NCBI GenBank assembly: GCA_017618435.1
Contig: JAFZUH010000114.1
Coordinates: 1-11,753 of the forward strand
DNA: 11,753 bases
Direction: 5' to 3'
Origin: Bacteroidales bacterium
GTDB lineage: Bacteria; Bacteroidota; Bacteroidia; Bacteroidales; WCHB1-69
Part shown: positions 1-6,504 of the stretch, in pieces
Layout: each line of letters begins with the position of its first letter
Position numbering within the stretch: position 1 is the stretch's first letter
Made by a program: the position numbers and the translations under genes
Notes under the pieces: model-generated
The model's input: only the letters and a program-made list of their open reading frames with translations
What the model was told of the DNA's origin: nothing
Databases searched by the model: none

Positions 1-60
1 CGCTTCGATTAATTCTAAATGTAAGATGTCCTCTCCATTTTTAATTTCAATTTCTTTCAT
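1..60 (-). CDS. N-terminal fragment of an unknown protein, cut by the window edge
   Basis: An open frame runs leftward off the window from an ATG at 60-58; only 20 codons are visible. The peptide begins MKEIEIKNGEDILHLELIEA, acidic and hydrophilic, with no signal peptide or membrane segment. A GAGG stretch lies about 8 nt before the ATG on the minus strand, a plausible ribosome binding site, which is uncommon among the other genes here. The visible part is too short to assign a family. It follows the possible small ORF at 89-217 on the same strand with a 28-nt gap, so the two could be co-transcribed. Confidence 0.5.
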   Translation of the reverse strand, partial: MKEIEIKNGEDILHLELIEA

Positions 61-88
61 TCTAAATACCTCAATGATACACATAATC

Positions 89-217
89 TCATTCTTTTGC
101 CTTGTTTAACAGGTTTTTGAATTTGGGTTGACAACAATGGTTTGCCAAATACAATTCACGTTTGCTTAATTGACTATCGTCAATGAACATGTCCCAACGA
201 ATTTCGTCTGTGGACAT
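89..217 (-). CDS. Possible small protein (42 aa) or C-terminal remnant of a broken gene
   Basis: Reading the minus strand from an ATG at 217-215 to a TGA at 91-89 gives 42 residues starting MSTDEIRWDMFIDDSQLSKR and ending in a basic stretch, KFKNLLNKAKE. The composition (mixed charges, evenly spread hydrophobics) looks more like real protein than an antisense shadow, but this is a judgement by eye. The frame stays open upstream of the ATG for 16 codons, to a stop near 267-265, so it may be the tail of a longer gene whose 5' part is lost. There is no clear ribosome binding site. It overlaps the start of the plus-strand remnant at 170-499. I recognise no family. Confidence 0.35.
   Translation of the reverse strand: MSTDEIRWDMFIDDSQLSKRELYLANHCCQPKFKNLLNKAKE
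189..217. repeat. Bulged inverted repeat (hairpin) at the gene junction
   Basis: The outer arms ATGTCC (189-194) and GGACAT (212-217) pair, then CA (195-196) with TG (209-210), then ACGAA (197-201) with TTCGT (203-207) around a single central T (202). This gives 13 base pairs broken only by two single-base bulges on the right arm (208 and 211). In RNA the innermost pairs would open to form a loop. It sits where the plus-strand remnant and the minus-strand ORF meet. It has no T-run after it, so it is not a typical terminator. Its role is unknown. Confidence 0.55.
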
Positions 218-225
218 TATGTTTG
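218..225 (+). promoter_or_regulatory. Possible -7 promoter element (TATGTTTG)
   Basis: TATGTTTG fits the Bacteroidota -7 consensus TAnnTTTG. It lies inside the truncated flippase-like frame and just right of the hairpin. It would transcribe toward rfaE2 and could replace the lost promoter of the original gene. No convincing -33 TTTG is found upstream, and such 8-mers occur by chance in AT-rich DNA, so this is weak. Confidence 0.2.
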
Positions 226-503
226 CAGTTTTGCTTTTCCCGAGTTTTCTGCCTTGGGTACTCAAACCTTATTAGCCTCATTGACTTGTGTTGTAATCGG
301 TTCTGTGGGGTTTATCGTAGCACAAGGAGGTTTGGGAGCCTATCCTTTGTTGATTTCATTGGTGTTGTCTTTGTATGGTTTGGCTCCTGAATATGGTTTG
401 GCAATAGGCTGGGTTATTTGGACAACGGAAAATGCAATGTATTTGGTTTTAGGACTTTTGTCTTTAGTTGTTGTGTCCTTGAAAAAAAGAAAACAGTAAG
501 ATT

Positions 504-1004
504 ATGAATTACAAAAATAGTATAGCGGCAAAAATTTTTTCCACGGTAAAAGATAACGATTTGATTGTCAGTTGGAAAAAATCCCATCAAAAACTTGTTT
601 TTACCAATGGTTGTTTTGATATTCTGCATCGTGGACATGTCGATTATTTGGCACAAGCCGCAAGTTTTGGAGATAAGTTGATAATTGGTTTGAATACAGA
701 TAGTTCTGTAAAAAGATTAAAAGGAGAAAACAGACCGATTATTAATCAGGAATCGCGAGCAATACTCTTGGCATCGCTTTGTTTTGTTGATGCCGTCATA
801 TTTTTTGAAGAAGATACGCCTTATCAACTGATAAAAGAAATTCAACCCGATGTATTGATAAAAGGTGCCGATTATCAGGTTGAAAGCATTGTCGGCTATG
901 ATATTGTTATCGCCAAGGGCGGGGAAGTGAAAACAATAGATTTGGTACCCAATTGTTCCACTTCTGCTATTATCGAAAAAATAAAAAATATGAAAGACAA
1001 ATAA
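504..1004 (+). CDS. rfaE2: D-glycero-beta-D-manno-heptose 1-phosphate adenylyltransferase
   Basis: This cytoplasmic nucleotidyltransferase transfers AMP from ATP to heptose 1-phosphate to give ADP-heptose, the donor for LPS core or other surface glycans. The 166-residue protein is the stand-alone form of the C-terminal domain of HldE. It shows the cytidylyltransferase-like fold signature TNGCFDILHRGH (residues 34-45, ATP-binding HxGH at 42-45), the family stretch GLNTDSSVKRLKG followed by ENRPI (62-79), and a C-terminal NCSTSAI segment (150-156) in the place of the usual S/T nucleotide-binding motif. Length is typical. The ATG lies 4 nt after the stop of the truncated flippase-like frame, and the next gene starts 13 nt downstream, so it looks like part of one transcription unit. 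The partner kinase (HldE N-terminal domain) is not in the window. Confidence 0.93.
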   Translation: MNYKNSIAAKIFSTVKDNDLIVSWKKSHQKLVFTNGCFDILHRGHVDYLAQAASFGDKLIIGLNTDSSVKRLKGENRPIINQESRAILLASLCFVDAVIFFEEDTPYQLIKEIQPDVLIKGADYQVESIVGYDIVIAKGGEVKTIDLVPNCSTSAIIEKIKNMKDK

Positions 1005-1017
1005 TTGTATTGTCGTT

Positions 1018-1527
1018 ATGAGTTTTGATAAAATATTGATAATCTGTCTTAATGTAATTCTTATTGTTTTATTGCTGATTGAATGGCGAAAAGCAAGTGA
1101 AGAAAAATTTTTGCAAACCTTCAAAATAATAGGGATAAGTATTTTTTGTCTTATACCCGTGTTGATAGGCTTTTTCGGTTTTGATAGAGGACACGATATG
1201 GGTGAAATAGTAAAAGATATAGTTTTTTCTATCTCTCTGTTTATTGTATTGTATTTAATATGGGTTACCCTAATTCAATTTTTAATCAAACGGGATAAAG
1301 AATCAAACGTAACCAAAGATACTGCCGGGGGAGATATGGAAATAAAACAACAAAAAACAGGTGCTAAAATAAGCGTAATTTCCGCTTGTTTATTGCCTGT
1401 TTTGGTTTTTGTAGGTATGTTATTAGATGAGAATATCGGAAGAGATTCTTCGTTGGTAACCATAGTAATGGTATTGTTTTATGTATCGCTTTTTGGACTG
1501 ACATTATTAGTGCGAAAATTGAAATAG
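1018..1527 (+). CDS. Unknown five-helix membrane protein
   Basis: I do not recognise this 169-residue protein. It has about five predicted membrane helices: residues 5-22, 36-55, 69-90, 118-136 and 146-165. A polar loop of about 27 residues (91-117, KRDKESNVTK and on) separates the third and fourth helices, and the C-terminus is short and basic, VRKLK. No catalytic or metal-binding motif is evident. The ATG lies 13 nt after rfaE2 and the stop 18 nt before the next gene, so it is probably co-transcribed with both. The last helix and tail loosely resemble the end of the following protein (hydrophobic run then LVR plus basic residues), but this could be convergent. An integral inner-membrane location is the only inference I would make. 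Confidence 0.75.
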   Translation: MSFDKILIICLNVILIVLLLIEWRKASEEKFLQTFKIIGISIFCLIPVLIGFFGFDRGHDMGEIVKDIVFSISLFIVLYLIWVTLIQFLIKRDKESNVTKDTAGGDMEIKQQKTGAKISVISACLLPVLVFVGMLLDENIGRDSSLVTIVMVLFYVSLFGLTLLVRKLK

Positions 1528-1545
1528 AAAACATAGATTAGATAG

Positions 1546-1902
1546 ATGAACATAAGTGTTTTAATAACAGGTTTATTGTTTTTAGCAGTAGGATTGGTGT
1601 TTTACTATATTTGCTATGACCCTAAAACCAAGAAAAAATTTTTTATGACAAATACAAAAGGGTTTATATTGATGTTGTCAGAAATTTTTATCATGCTTGG
1701 GTGGATTTCTATACTTTCGTTTTGCTTTGGAATAGACGGTTCCAATATGACACCCTCTGCAACAGATGATATGACATGGAAAAACGGGATTGGATTGGCA
1801 CTTTCCATATTGTCTTTATCATATTGTAGTTCAATGGTGTTGGTGCGTATAAAAAGTAGATGTGTTGCTAAAAGCACATCACAAGTTGAAAATGAAAATT
1901 AA
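1546..1902 (+). CDS. Unknown three-helix membrane protein
   Basis: This 118-residue protein is not recognised. Predicted membrane helices lie at residues 3-24, 40-63 and 82-102. The loop after the first helix is strongly basic (DPKTKKKFF, residues 25-33), which by the positive-inside rule puts it in the cytoplasm. The loop of about 18 residues between helices two and three is acidic and Thr/Ser-rich. The C-terminus is polar and ends in an acidic tail. It sits 18 nt after the preceding membrane protein and 25 nt before the next, in the same direction, so the three likely form one unit with rfaE2. No function can be assigned from the sequence. Confidence 0.72.
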   Translation: MNISVLITGLLFLAVGLVFYYICYDPKTKKKFFMTNTKGFILMLSEIFIMLGWISILSFCFGIDGSNMTPSATDDMTWKNGIGLALSILSLSYCSSMVLVRIKSRCVAKSTSQVENEN

Positions 1903-1927
1903 TGTGTAACATAAAAAATAGAATATT

Positions 1928-2383
1928 GTGACAAAAAAGCATTTGTTGTGGTTTACTATTGGAATATTTATACACGCAATACTTTTTCTTTTAGTGTATT
2001 ATGAAGAAATTTTTCAGACAAACGATATAAAAGACTGCAGTTTGTTTATTATAATATATGCTTTGCTTAATTCATTAATAATTGGAGCATGTGAACCGTG
2101 GTTTCAAACCAAACAACGAGAAAACCCAGCCAAGAAACAATGGCATTTGTTAAGTTGGAGCATTACATTCGGGTTGCCGATGGGCTTTTTGTTGTATATT
2201 CAAAAAGTTACATTTGATTTATCAATGGCTTTTTTGTTGTATTTCCAACAAGTTGCTATTCAAGAGATAGTTATATGGTATTTCTTTTTATCGTTGGTTA
2301 TAGGTTTGTTAAGTGGCTTATTGGTAGGTTACCTTTGGAGCAAAATTATAACTATTCCTTCTAAAGAAAATAACAAGGCATAA
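1928..2383 (+). CDS. Unknown four-helix membrane protein with an internal duplication
   Basis: This 151-residue frame starts with GTG at 1928; an upstream in-frame start would need to lie in the 25-nt gap and I see none, so GTG is the best choice. Helices are likely at residues 7-24, 38-54, about 76-92 and 114-137. Residues 85-99 and 100-114 are two tandem copies of a 15-residue unit sharing the pattern MxFLLYxQxV, so the third helix is followed by a hydrophobic near-copy. The stop codon directly abuts a strong hairpin terminator, making this the last gene of the plus-strand run that begins with rfaE2. No family is recognised. Confidence 0.7.
   Translation: MTKKHLLWFTIGIFIHAILFLLVYYEEIFQTNDIKDCSLFIIIYALLNSLIIGACEPWFQTKQRENPAKKQWHLLSWSITFGLPMGFLLYIQKVTFDLSMAFLLYFQQVAIQEIVIWYFFLSLVIGLLSGLLVGYLWSKIITIPSKENNKA
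2180..2269 (+). repeat. Tandem 45-bp duplication inside the membrane protein gene
   Basis: Units 2180-2224 and 2225-2269 are in frame and encode MGFLLYIQKVTFDLS and MAFLLYFQQVAIQEI. Codons for Met, Phe, Leu, Leu, Tyr, Gln and Val are identical between copies at the same places, while the 3' thirds have diverged. This fits an old slipped-strand or unequal-crossover duplication. Confidence 0.6.
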
Positions 2384-2413
2384 AAAAGCAGGCGGAATTT
2401 TCCGCCTGCTTTT
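2384..2413. terminator. Bidirectional intrinsic terminator between convergent genes
   Basis: A perfect 13-bp stem has left arm AAAAGCAGGCGGA (2384-2396), loop ATTT (2397-2400) and right arm TCCGCCTGCTTTT (2401-2413). The A-run on the left gives a U-run for minus-strand transcripts and the T-run on the right serves plus-strand transcripts. It lies directly after the stop of the last membrane protein gene and 22 nt beyond the stop of aspS on the other strand, so it should end both transcripts. Confidence 0.92.
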
Positions 2414-2435
2414 GGTTTTGGACTATTGTTTCCTT

Positions 2436-4190
2436 TTATTTTTTCTCTGTTTTTAGAGCGATACAAAGTTCGTTCAATTGGTCTTCGCTTATGGCAGACG
2501 GAGCATTGCTCATAGTGTCTCTTCCCGAATTGTTTTTCGGGAAAGCGATAAAATCGCGAATGGAATCGGAACCGTTGAAAATAGCACACATTCTGTCAAA
2601 ACCGAAAGCAATACCGCCATGAGGAGGAGCCCCATATTCAAAAGCGTTCATCAAAAATCCAAATTGTTTTTGGGCATTTTCAGGTGTAAAACCTAACACT
2701 TTGAACATTCTTTGTTGCAGTTCTTTTTGGAAAATACGAATAGAACCGCCACCGACTTCTGTCCCATTGATAACCAAATCGTAGGCGTTGGCTCTCACTT
2801 CGGCAGGAGCACTTTCCAATTTGTCAATATCTTCTGGTTTTGGCGAAGTGAACGGGTGGTGTTTGGCGTAGAAACGTTGAGTTTCTTCGTCCCATTCCAA
2901 CAATGGGAAATCAATTACCCACAAAGGTTTGAATTCATCGGGCTTTCTCAATCCCAAACGATTGCCCATTTCTAAACGCAATTCACACAAAGCCTTTTGT
3001 GTTTTTTCTGTTTTTCCGCTTAAAATCAGAATCAAATCCCCATTTTCAGCATGGCATTTTTCGGCAACTTTTTTCAAATCTTCTTGCGAATAAAATTTAT
3101 CAACCGAAGATTTGAATGTTCCGTCTTGATGACAAAGAACATAAACCATTCCGCTTGCACCCACTTGTGGGCGTTTTACAAATTCGGTGAGTTCGTCCAA
3201 TTGTTTGCGGGTATAGTTTCCGCAACCTTTGGCACAAATTCCGACAACCAATTCTGCTTCGTTGAATATTTTAAAATCACGGTGTTGTAGCACGTCATTC
3301 AATTCAACAAATTTCATGTCAAAACGCATATCGGGTTTGTCGCAGCCATACAATCTCATAGCATCAGCGTATGTGATTCGTGGAAATTTGTCAAAATCTA
3401 TATTTTTTAATTTTTTGAAAAGGTGTTTGAACAAACCTTCAAAAATCTGCATAATATCTTCTTGTTTGACAAAAGAGAGTTCGCAATCCACTTGCGTAAA
3501 CTCCGGTTGTCTGTCTGCACGCAGGTCTTCATCTCTAAAACAGCGGACAATTTGGAAATATTTGTCCATTCCTGCAACCATCAACAGTTGTTTGAATTGT
3601 TGAGGTGATTGTGGCAAGGCGTAAAATTCTCCCGGGTTCATTCTTGAGGGCACAACAAAATCTCTTGCTCCTTCTGGTGTGGATTTCATCAAAAAAGGTG
3701 TTTCTATTTCCACAAAATTCATTTGATTCAAATAATTTCTGATTTCCATAGCCAATTGGTGTCTGAAAATAAGATTCTGTTGAACAGGTTTTCTGCGTAT
3801 ATCCAAATAACGGAAAGCCATTCTTAAATCATCACCTCCATCGCTATTGTCTTCAATGGTAAACGGAGGTGTTTTGGCTTCGTTCAACAAGTGAATTTCC
3901 TTCACCTCAATTTCAATATCACCAGTGGGTAAGTTCTTGTTTTTGTTATATCTTTCGATAACTTTACCAACTACCTGAATCACAAATTCTCTGCCCAATT
4001 GACGGGCTTGCAAGCACAAATCGGCATTTGTTTCCATATTGAAAGCCAATTGGGTAATGCCGTATCTGTCTCTTAAATCAACAAATGTCATTCCGCCGAG
4101 GTCGCGAGAGCGTTGTACCCAACCACAAAGTGTAACTTCTTGATTTACATTAGAAATATTTAATTCTCCACAAGTATGTGTTCTATACAT
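2436..4190 (-). CDS. aspS: Aspartate--tRNA ligase
   Basis: This cytoplasmic class IIb aminoacyl-tRNA synthetase charges tRNA-Asp. The 584-residue protein has the bacterial layout. An N-terminal OB-fold anticodon-binding domain (about 1-105) contains GWVQRSRDLGGMTFVDLRD (23-41). The catalytic core begins near 140, with class II motif 2 FRDEDLRADRQPEFTQVD (218-235). The bacterial GAD insertion domain follows (about 290-420). The core resumes with INGTEVGGGSIRIF (474-487) and motif 3 GGIAFGFDRM (525-534). Length is normal for the bacterial type. Leu at position 31 matches what I recall for discriminating enzymes such as that of E. coli, where nondiscriminating proteobacterial ones carry His, so it may charge only tRNA-Asp. 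It lies 36 nt downstream of the aminotransferase gene, has no clear promoter of its own, and ends at a shared terminator. Confidence 0.97.
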   Translation of the reverse strand: MYRTHTCGELNISNVNQEVTLCGWVQRSRDLGGMTFVDLRDRYGITQLAFNMETNADLCLQARQLGREFVIQVVGKVIERYNKNKNLPTGDIEIEVKEIHLLNEAKTPPFTIEDNSDGGDDLRMAFRYLDIRRKPVQQNLIFRHQLAMEIRNYLNQMNFVEIETPFLMKSTPEGARDFVVPSRMNPGEFYALPQSPQQFKQLLMVAGMDKYFQIVRCFRDEDLRADRQPEFTQVDCELSFVKQEDIMQIFEGLFKHLFKKLKNIDFDKFPRITYADAMRLYGCDKPDMRFDMKFVELNDVLQHRDFKIFNEAELVVGICAKGCGNYTRKQLDELTEFVKRPQVGASGMVYVLCHQDGTFKSSVDKFYSQEDLKKVAEKCHAENGDLILILSGKTEKTQKALCELRLEMGNRLGLRKPDEFKPLWVIDFPLLEWDEETQRFYAKHHPFTSPKPEDIDKLESAPAEVRANAYDLVINGTEVGGGSIRIFQKELQQRMFKVLGFTPENAQKQFGFLMNAFEYGAPPHGGIAFGFDRMCAIFNGSDSIRDFIAFPKNNSGRDTMSNAPSAISEDQLNELCIALKTEKK

Positions 4191-4226
4191 TTTAATATAT
4201 TGTTTAAAATCCTGATTCCAATAAAT

Positions 4227-5411
4227 TTATATTTTTTCTAAAACTTGATTTAAAATTTTACAAGCCTCTTCTATCTCTTTTTCATTGATTATCAATGGAG
4301 GAGCGATTCTCAATGCCGTATCGCAAAACAAGAACCAATCTGTGAGCAAACCTGCTTCCACTGTTTTTTTCACTACTTTGAAATTGAAATCCTTGTCCTC
4401 AAAATCCACAGCAATCATTAAGCCGCAACGGCGGATGGATTTTACGTGGGGCATTTTTTCTATAAAGTGTACAAACAAATCTGATTTTTGTTGTACTTGT
4501 TCATACAATTTTTCTTTTTTTATGACATTCAAAGCCGCCAAACCTGCCGCACAACAAACAGGGTGCCCGCCAAAAGTGGTGATGTGTCCCAATACTGGAT
4601 TGTGTGTAAAACAATTCATCAATGTTTTATCGGCGACAAAGGCCCCTAAAGGCATTCCTCCGCCCAAACTTTTGGCCAAAACAAGCACATCGGGTTCTAT
4701 CCCGATTTGTTCAAAGGCAAACATTGTGCCTGTGCGTCCGAATCCTGTTTGTACTTCATCAAACATGAGTAGTGTGCCTGTTTGGTTACATTTTTCCCGC
4801 AATTTTTTCCAATATTCTTTGGAGGCAGTGCGTATACCGGCTTCGCCTTGAACAATTTCTATTAAAACTGCGGCTGTTTTTTCTGAAATCAATTCAATGT
4901 CTTCGGTATTTCCGTGTCTTATGCGATGACAATCGGGCAACAAGGGTCTAAAATTAGCGGTGAAATCATCGCAACCCATTACGCTCATGGCACCATTGGT
5001 GCAACCATGGTAAGCGTTTTGGCAGGATAGTATTTCTGTCCTGTTTGTATAACGTTTGGCCAATTTTATCGCTCCCTCAATGGCTTCCGAACCCGAATTG
5101 ACAAAATAAACACTGTTTAAATGTGCGGGTAATATCTCTGTAATTGCTTGGGCATATAACACTTGGGGCGATTGGACAATTTCCCCGTAAACCATCAAAT
5201 GCATATATTTTGCCGCTTGTGCTTGAATGGCTTGTACGACTTCGGGATTACAATGTCCTACATTGCTGACGGAAACACCTGAAATGAGGTCAATATACCT
5301 TTTCTGGTTGCTACCGTACAACATAACACCTTCTGCTCTTTCAATATCAATGGCTAAAGGTTCATCAGATGTTTGTGCGATATGGTTATAAAACAATTCC
5401 CTTAAATTCAT
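4227..5411 (-). CDS. Class III PLP-dependent aminotransferase (ornithine/acetylornithine aminotransferase-like)
   Basis: This 394-residue cytoplasmic enzyme belongs to the fold-type I, class III aminotransferases. Visible signatures are the PLP phosphate site NSGSEA (105-110), the aromatic/His pair AYHG (133-136) that stacks on the cofactor, the pyridine-N contact FDEVQTGFGRTG (217-228, Asp218) and the Schiff-base lysine in LVLAKSLGGGMPLG (Lys247). A TTFGGHP segment (278-284) contacts the cofactor of the partner subunit. Family members use ornithine, acetylornithine, GABA, lysine or related omega-amines; the sequence alone does not tell me the substrate, and no arginine or lysine pathway genes are nearby. 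It starts 12 nt after the lpxD stop and precedes aspS by 36 nt, indicating co-transcription. No Shine-Dalgarno sequence is apparent, as is usual in this phylum. Confidence 0.9.
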   Translation of the reverse strand: MNLRELFYNHIAQTSDEPLAIDIERAEGVMLYGSNQKRYIDLISGVSVSNVGHCNPEVVQAIQAQAAKYMHLMVYGEIVQSPQVLYAQAITEILPAHLNSVYFVNSGSEAIEGAIKLAKRYTNRTEILSCQNAYHGCTNGAMSVMGCDDFTANFRPLLPDCHRIRHGNTEDIELISEKTAAVLIEIVQGEAGIRTASKEYWKKLREKCNQTGTLLMFDEVQTGFGRTGTMFAFEQIGIEPDVLVLAKSLGGGMPLGAFVADKTLMNCFTHNPVLGHITTFGGHPVCCAAGLAALNVIKKEKLYEQVQQKSDLFVHFIEKMPHVKSIRRCGLMIAVDFEDKDFNFKVVKKTVEAGLLTDWFLFCDTALRIAPPLIINEKEIEEACKILNQVLEKI

Positions 5412-5423
5412 AACTGGCTATTG

Positions 5424-6473
5424 TTATTTCTTTTTTTGTTCCAATTTTTCTGTCAATTCTTTCACTTGTTTTTCCAATTCAGCAATACGATTGACGTATG
5501 AAGGGAAAAATTTGAACATAGTCATTGATTTTACACAATCATTGGCATTGAAAGCGGGAGTGCCTAATAAAACGGCATTGTCTTTTACGTTATGGCTGAT
5601 AGCACTTTGAGCCCCGACTTGCACATTGTCACCAATGGTCAGGTGCCAATTGACACCCACTTGTCCGCCAAAGATGCAGTTTTTGCCGATTTTTGTGGAC
5701 CCGGCAATGCCGCATTGGGCGGCCATAACGGTATTTTCTCCTATTTCGCAATTATGGGCAACTTGAATAAAGTTGCATAATTTCACGCCTTTGCGGATAA
5801 TTGTAGAACCCATAGTGGAGCGGTCTATGCAAGAGTTTGCCCCAATATCCACATTGTCTTCAATGATAACGTTGCCCAATTGGGGTATTTTCATATATTG
5901 ATGGTCGCTTTGCGGGGCAAAACCGAAACCGTCAGAACCAATGATGGCACCCGCATAAAAGTTGCAATTGTTTCCGATAACGCAACCATGATGTATTTTT
6001 ACACCCGGAAAAAGGGTGGTATTGTCTCCAATGGTAACATTTTCGCCGATATAGCAATTGGGATATATTTGTACATTGTTACCCAAAACAACTCCGGAAG
6101 CGATAGATACAAAATCGCCAATGTAGATGTTTTCACCCATTTTGACATCTTCGGCAATTGCAGCGTGTTTGGATATACCCACTTTGTTTTGTTTCTGCTG
6201 ATAAAAGGTCATCAGTTTGGCAAAAGCCAAATAGGGGTCTTCTATTCTGATAAGCGTACAAGGTACAGGGTGGGTAGGCACAAAATCGTTCCTTACCAAA
6301 ACTGCTGTTGACTTTGTCTCATAAATGTAGTGTGTATATTTTACATTTGCCAAAAAAGACAAGCCTTCAGGTTCGCCATGTTCTATTTTAGAAAATTTGC
6401 TAACAATGGCATCGGGATTGCCTTCTACCGTACCTCCAATAACTTCTGCAATTTCTTTTACTGTAAATTTCAT
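5424..6473 (-). CDS. lpxD: UDP-3-O-(3-hydroxyacyl)glucosamine N-acyltransferase
   Basis: LpxD adds the second 3-hydroxyacyl chain, from acyl-ACP, to UDP-3-O-acyl-glucosamine in the third step of lipid A synthesis; it acts as a cytoplasmic trimer. The 349-residue protein has an N-terminal uridine-binding domain (about 1-95, with LSFLANVKYTHYIYETKSTAVLV within 38-60), then a left-handed beta-helix of hexapeptide repeats (about 100-305). The catalytic His is His240 in FIQVAHNCEIGENT (235-248), matching E. coli His239. IIGSDGFGF (177-185) and GVNWHLTIGDNV (273-284) are family landmarks. The C-terminus forms a short helix with coiled-coil spacing (328-349). It is first in a minus-strand unit with the aminotransferase and aspS; lpxC/fabZ and lpxA, its usual neighbours, are absent. 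A TAnnTTTG element lies 32 nt before the start. A paralogous LpxD-like acyltransferase cannot be excluded. Confidence 0.93.
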   Translation of the reverse strand: MKFTVKEIAEVIGGTVEGNPDAIVSKFSKIEHGEPEGLSFLANVKYTHYIYETKSTAVLVRNDFVPTHPVPCTLIRIEDPYLAFAKLMTFYQQKQNKVGISKHAAIAEDVKMGENIYIGDFVSIASGVVLGNNVQIYPNCYIGENVTIGDNTTLFPGVKIHHGCVIGNNCNFYAGAIIGSDGFGFAPQSDHQYMKIPQLGNVIIEDNVDIGANSCIDRSTMGSTIIRKGVKLCNFIQVAHNCEIGENTVMAAQCGIAGSTKIGKNCIFGGQVGVNWHLTIGDNVQVGAQSAISHNVKDNAVLLGTPAFNANDCVKSMTMFKFFPSYVNRIAELEKQVKELTEKLEQKKK

Positions 6474-6504
6474 ATTTTAATCTCAAATATTTTGATTAAT
6501 TTTA

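Larger units (their letters stand above)
170..499 (+). pseudogene. C-terminal remnant of a flippase-like (UPF0104 / LPG synthase TM family) membrane protein
   Basis: The frame opens with a TTG directly after an in-frame TAA (167-169) and encodes 109 residues. From about residue 12 it reads like the end of the UPF0104/YbhN-type lysylphosphatidylglycerol synthase transmembrane family. It has the family's QGGLGAY element (residues 52-58), a hydrophobic helix before it (about 33-51), two after it (about 59-72 and 90-104), and a basic tail, KKRKQ. Family members usually have about 300-340 residues and seven or more membrane helices, so roughly two thirds are missing. The first 11 residues do not look like the family. 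The stop lies 4 nt before rfaE2, an order I recall from other Bacteroidota, which supports this being the native 3' end of a truncated gene. A genuine short membrane protein is the alternative. Confidence 0.6.

Noticed and set aside
57..92. An 11-residue minus-strand frame (MRLCVSLRYLE) that overlaps both neighbours by ATGA, suggesting coupled translation
   Set aside because: It is far too short to support as a gene, and ATGA overlaps are expected by chance; the GAGG within it is better read as the ribosome binding site of the gene at 1-60.
717..1124. A 135-codon minus-strand open frame across rfaE2
   Set aside because: It is the antisense shadow of rfaE2, is rich in Ile/Phe/Ser/Asn with no domain, and rfaE2 has clear catalytic motifs.
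1018..2383. The three small membrane proteins as paralogues of one another
   Set aside because: Apart from a loosely similar hydrophobic and basic C-terminal end in the first two, helix numbers, loops and motifs differ; similarity is within what membrane composition alone gives.
2329..2589. An 86-codon minus-strand frame crossing the terminator and the aspS 3' end
   Set aside because: It overlaps aspS in another frame and reads through the shared terminator hairpin; low-complexity basic composition.
4285..4851. A 188-codon plus-strand frame opposite the aminotransferase
   Set aside because: Antisense of a well-conserved PLP enzyme; its Cys/Ser/Lys-rich sequence has no recognisable domain.
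5880..6311. A 143-codon plus-strand frame opposite lpxD
   Set aside because: The repeating codons of the hexapeptide beta-helix keep the opposite strand open; no independent evidence for a gene.
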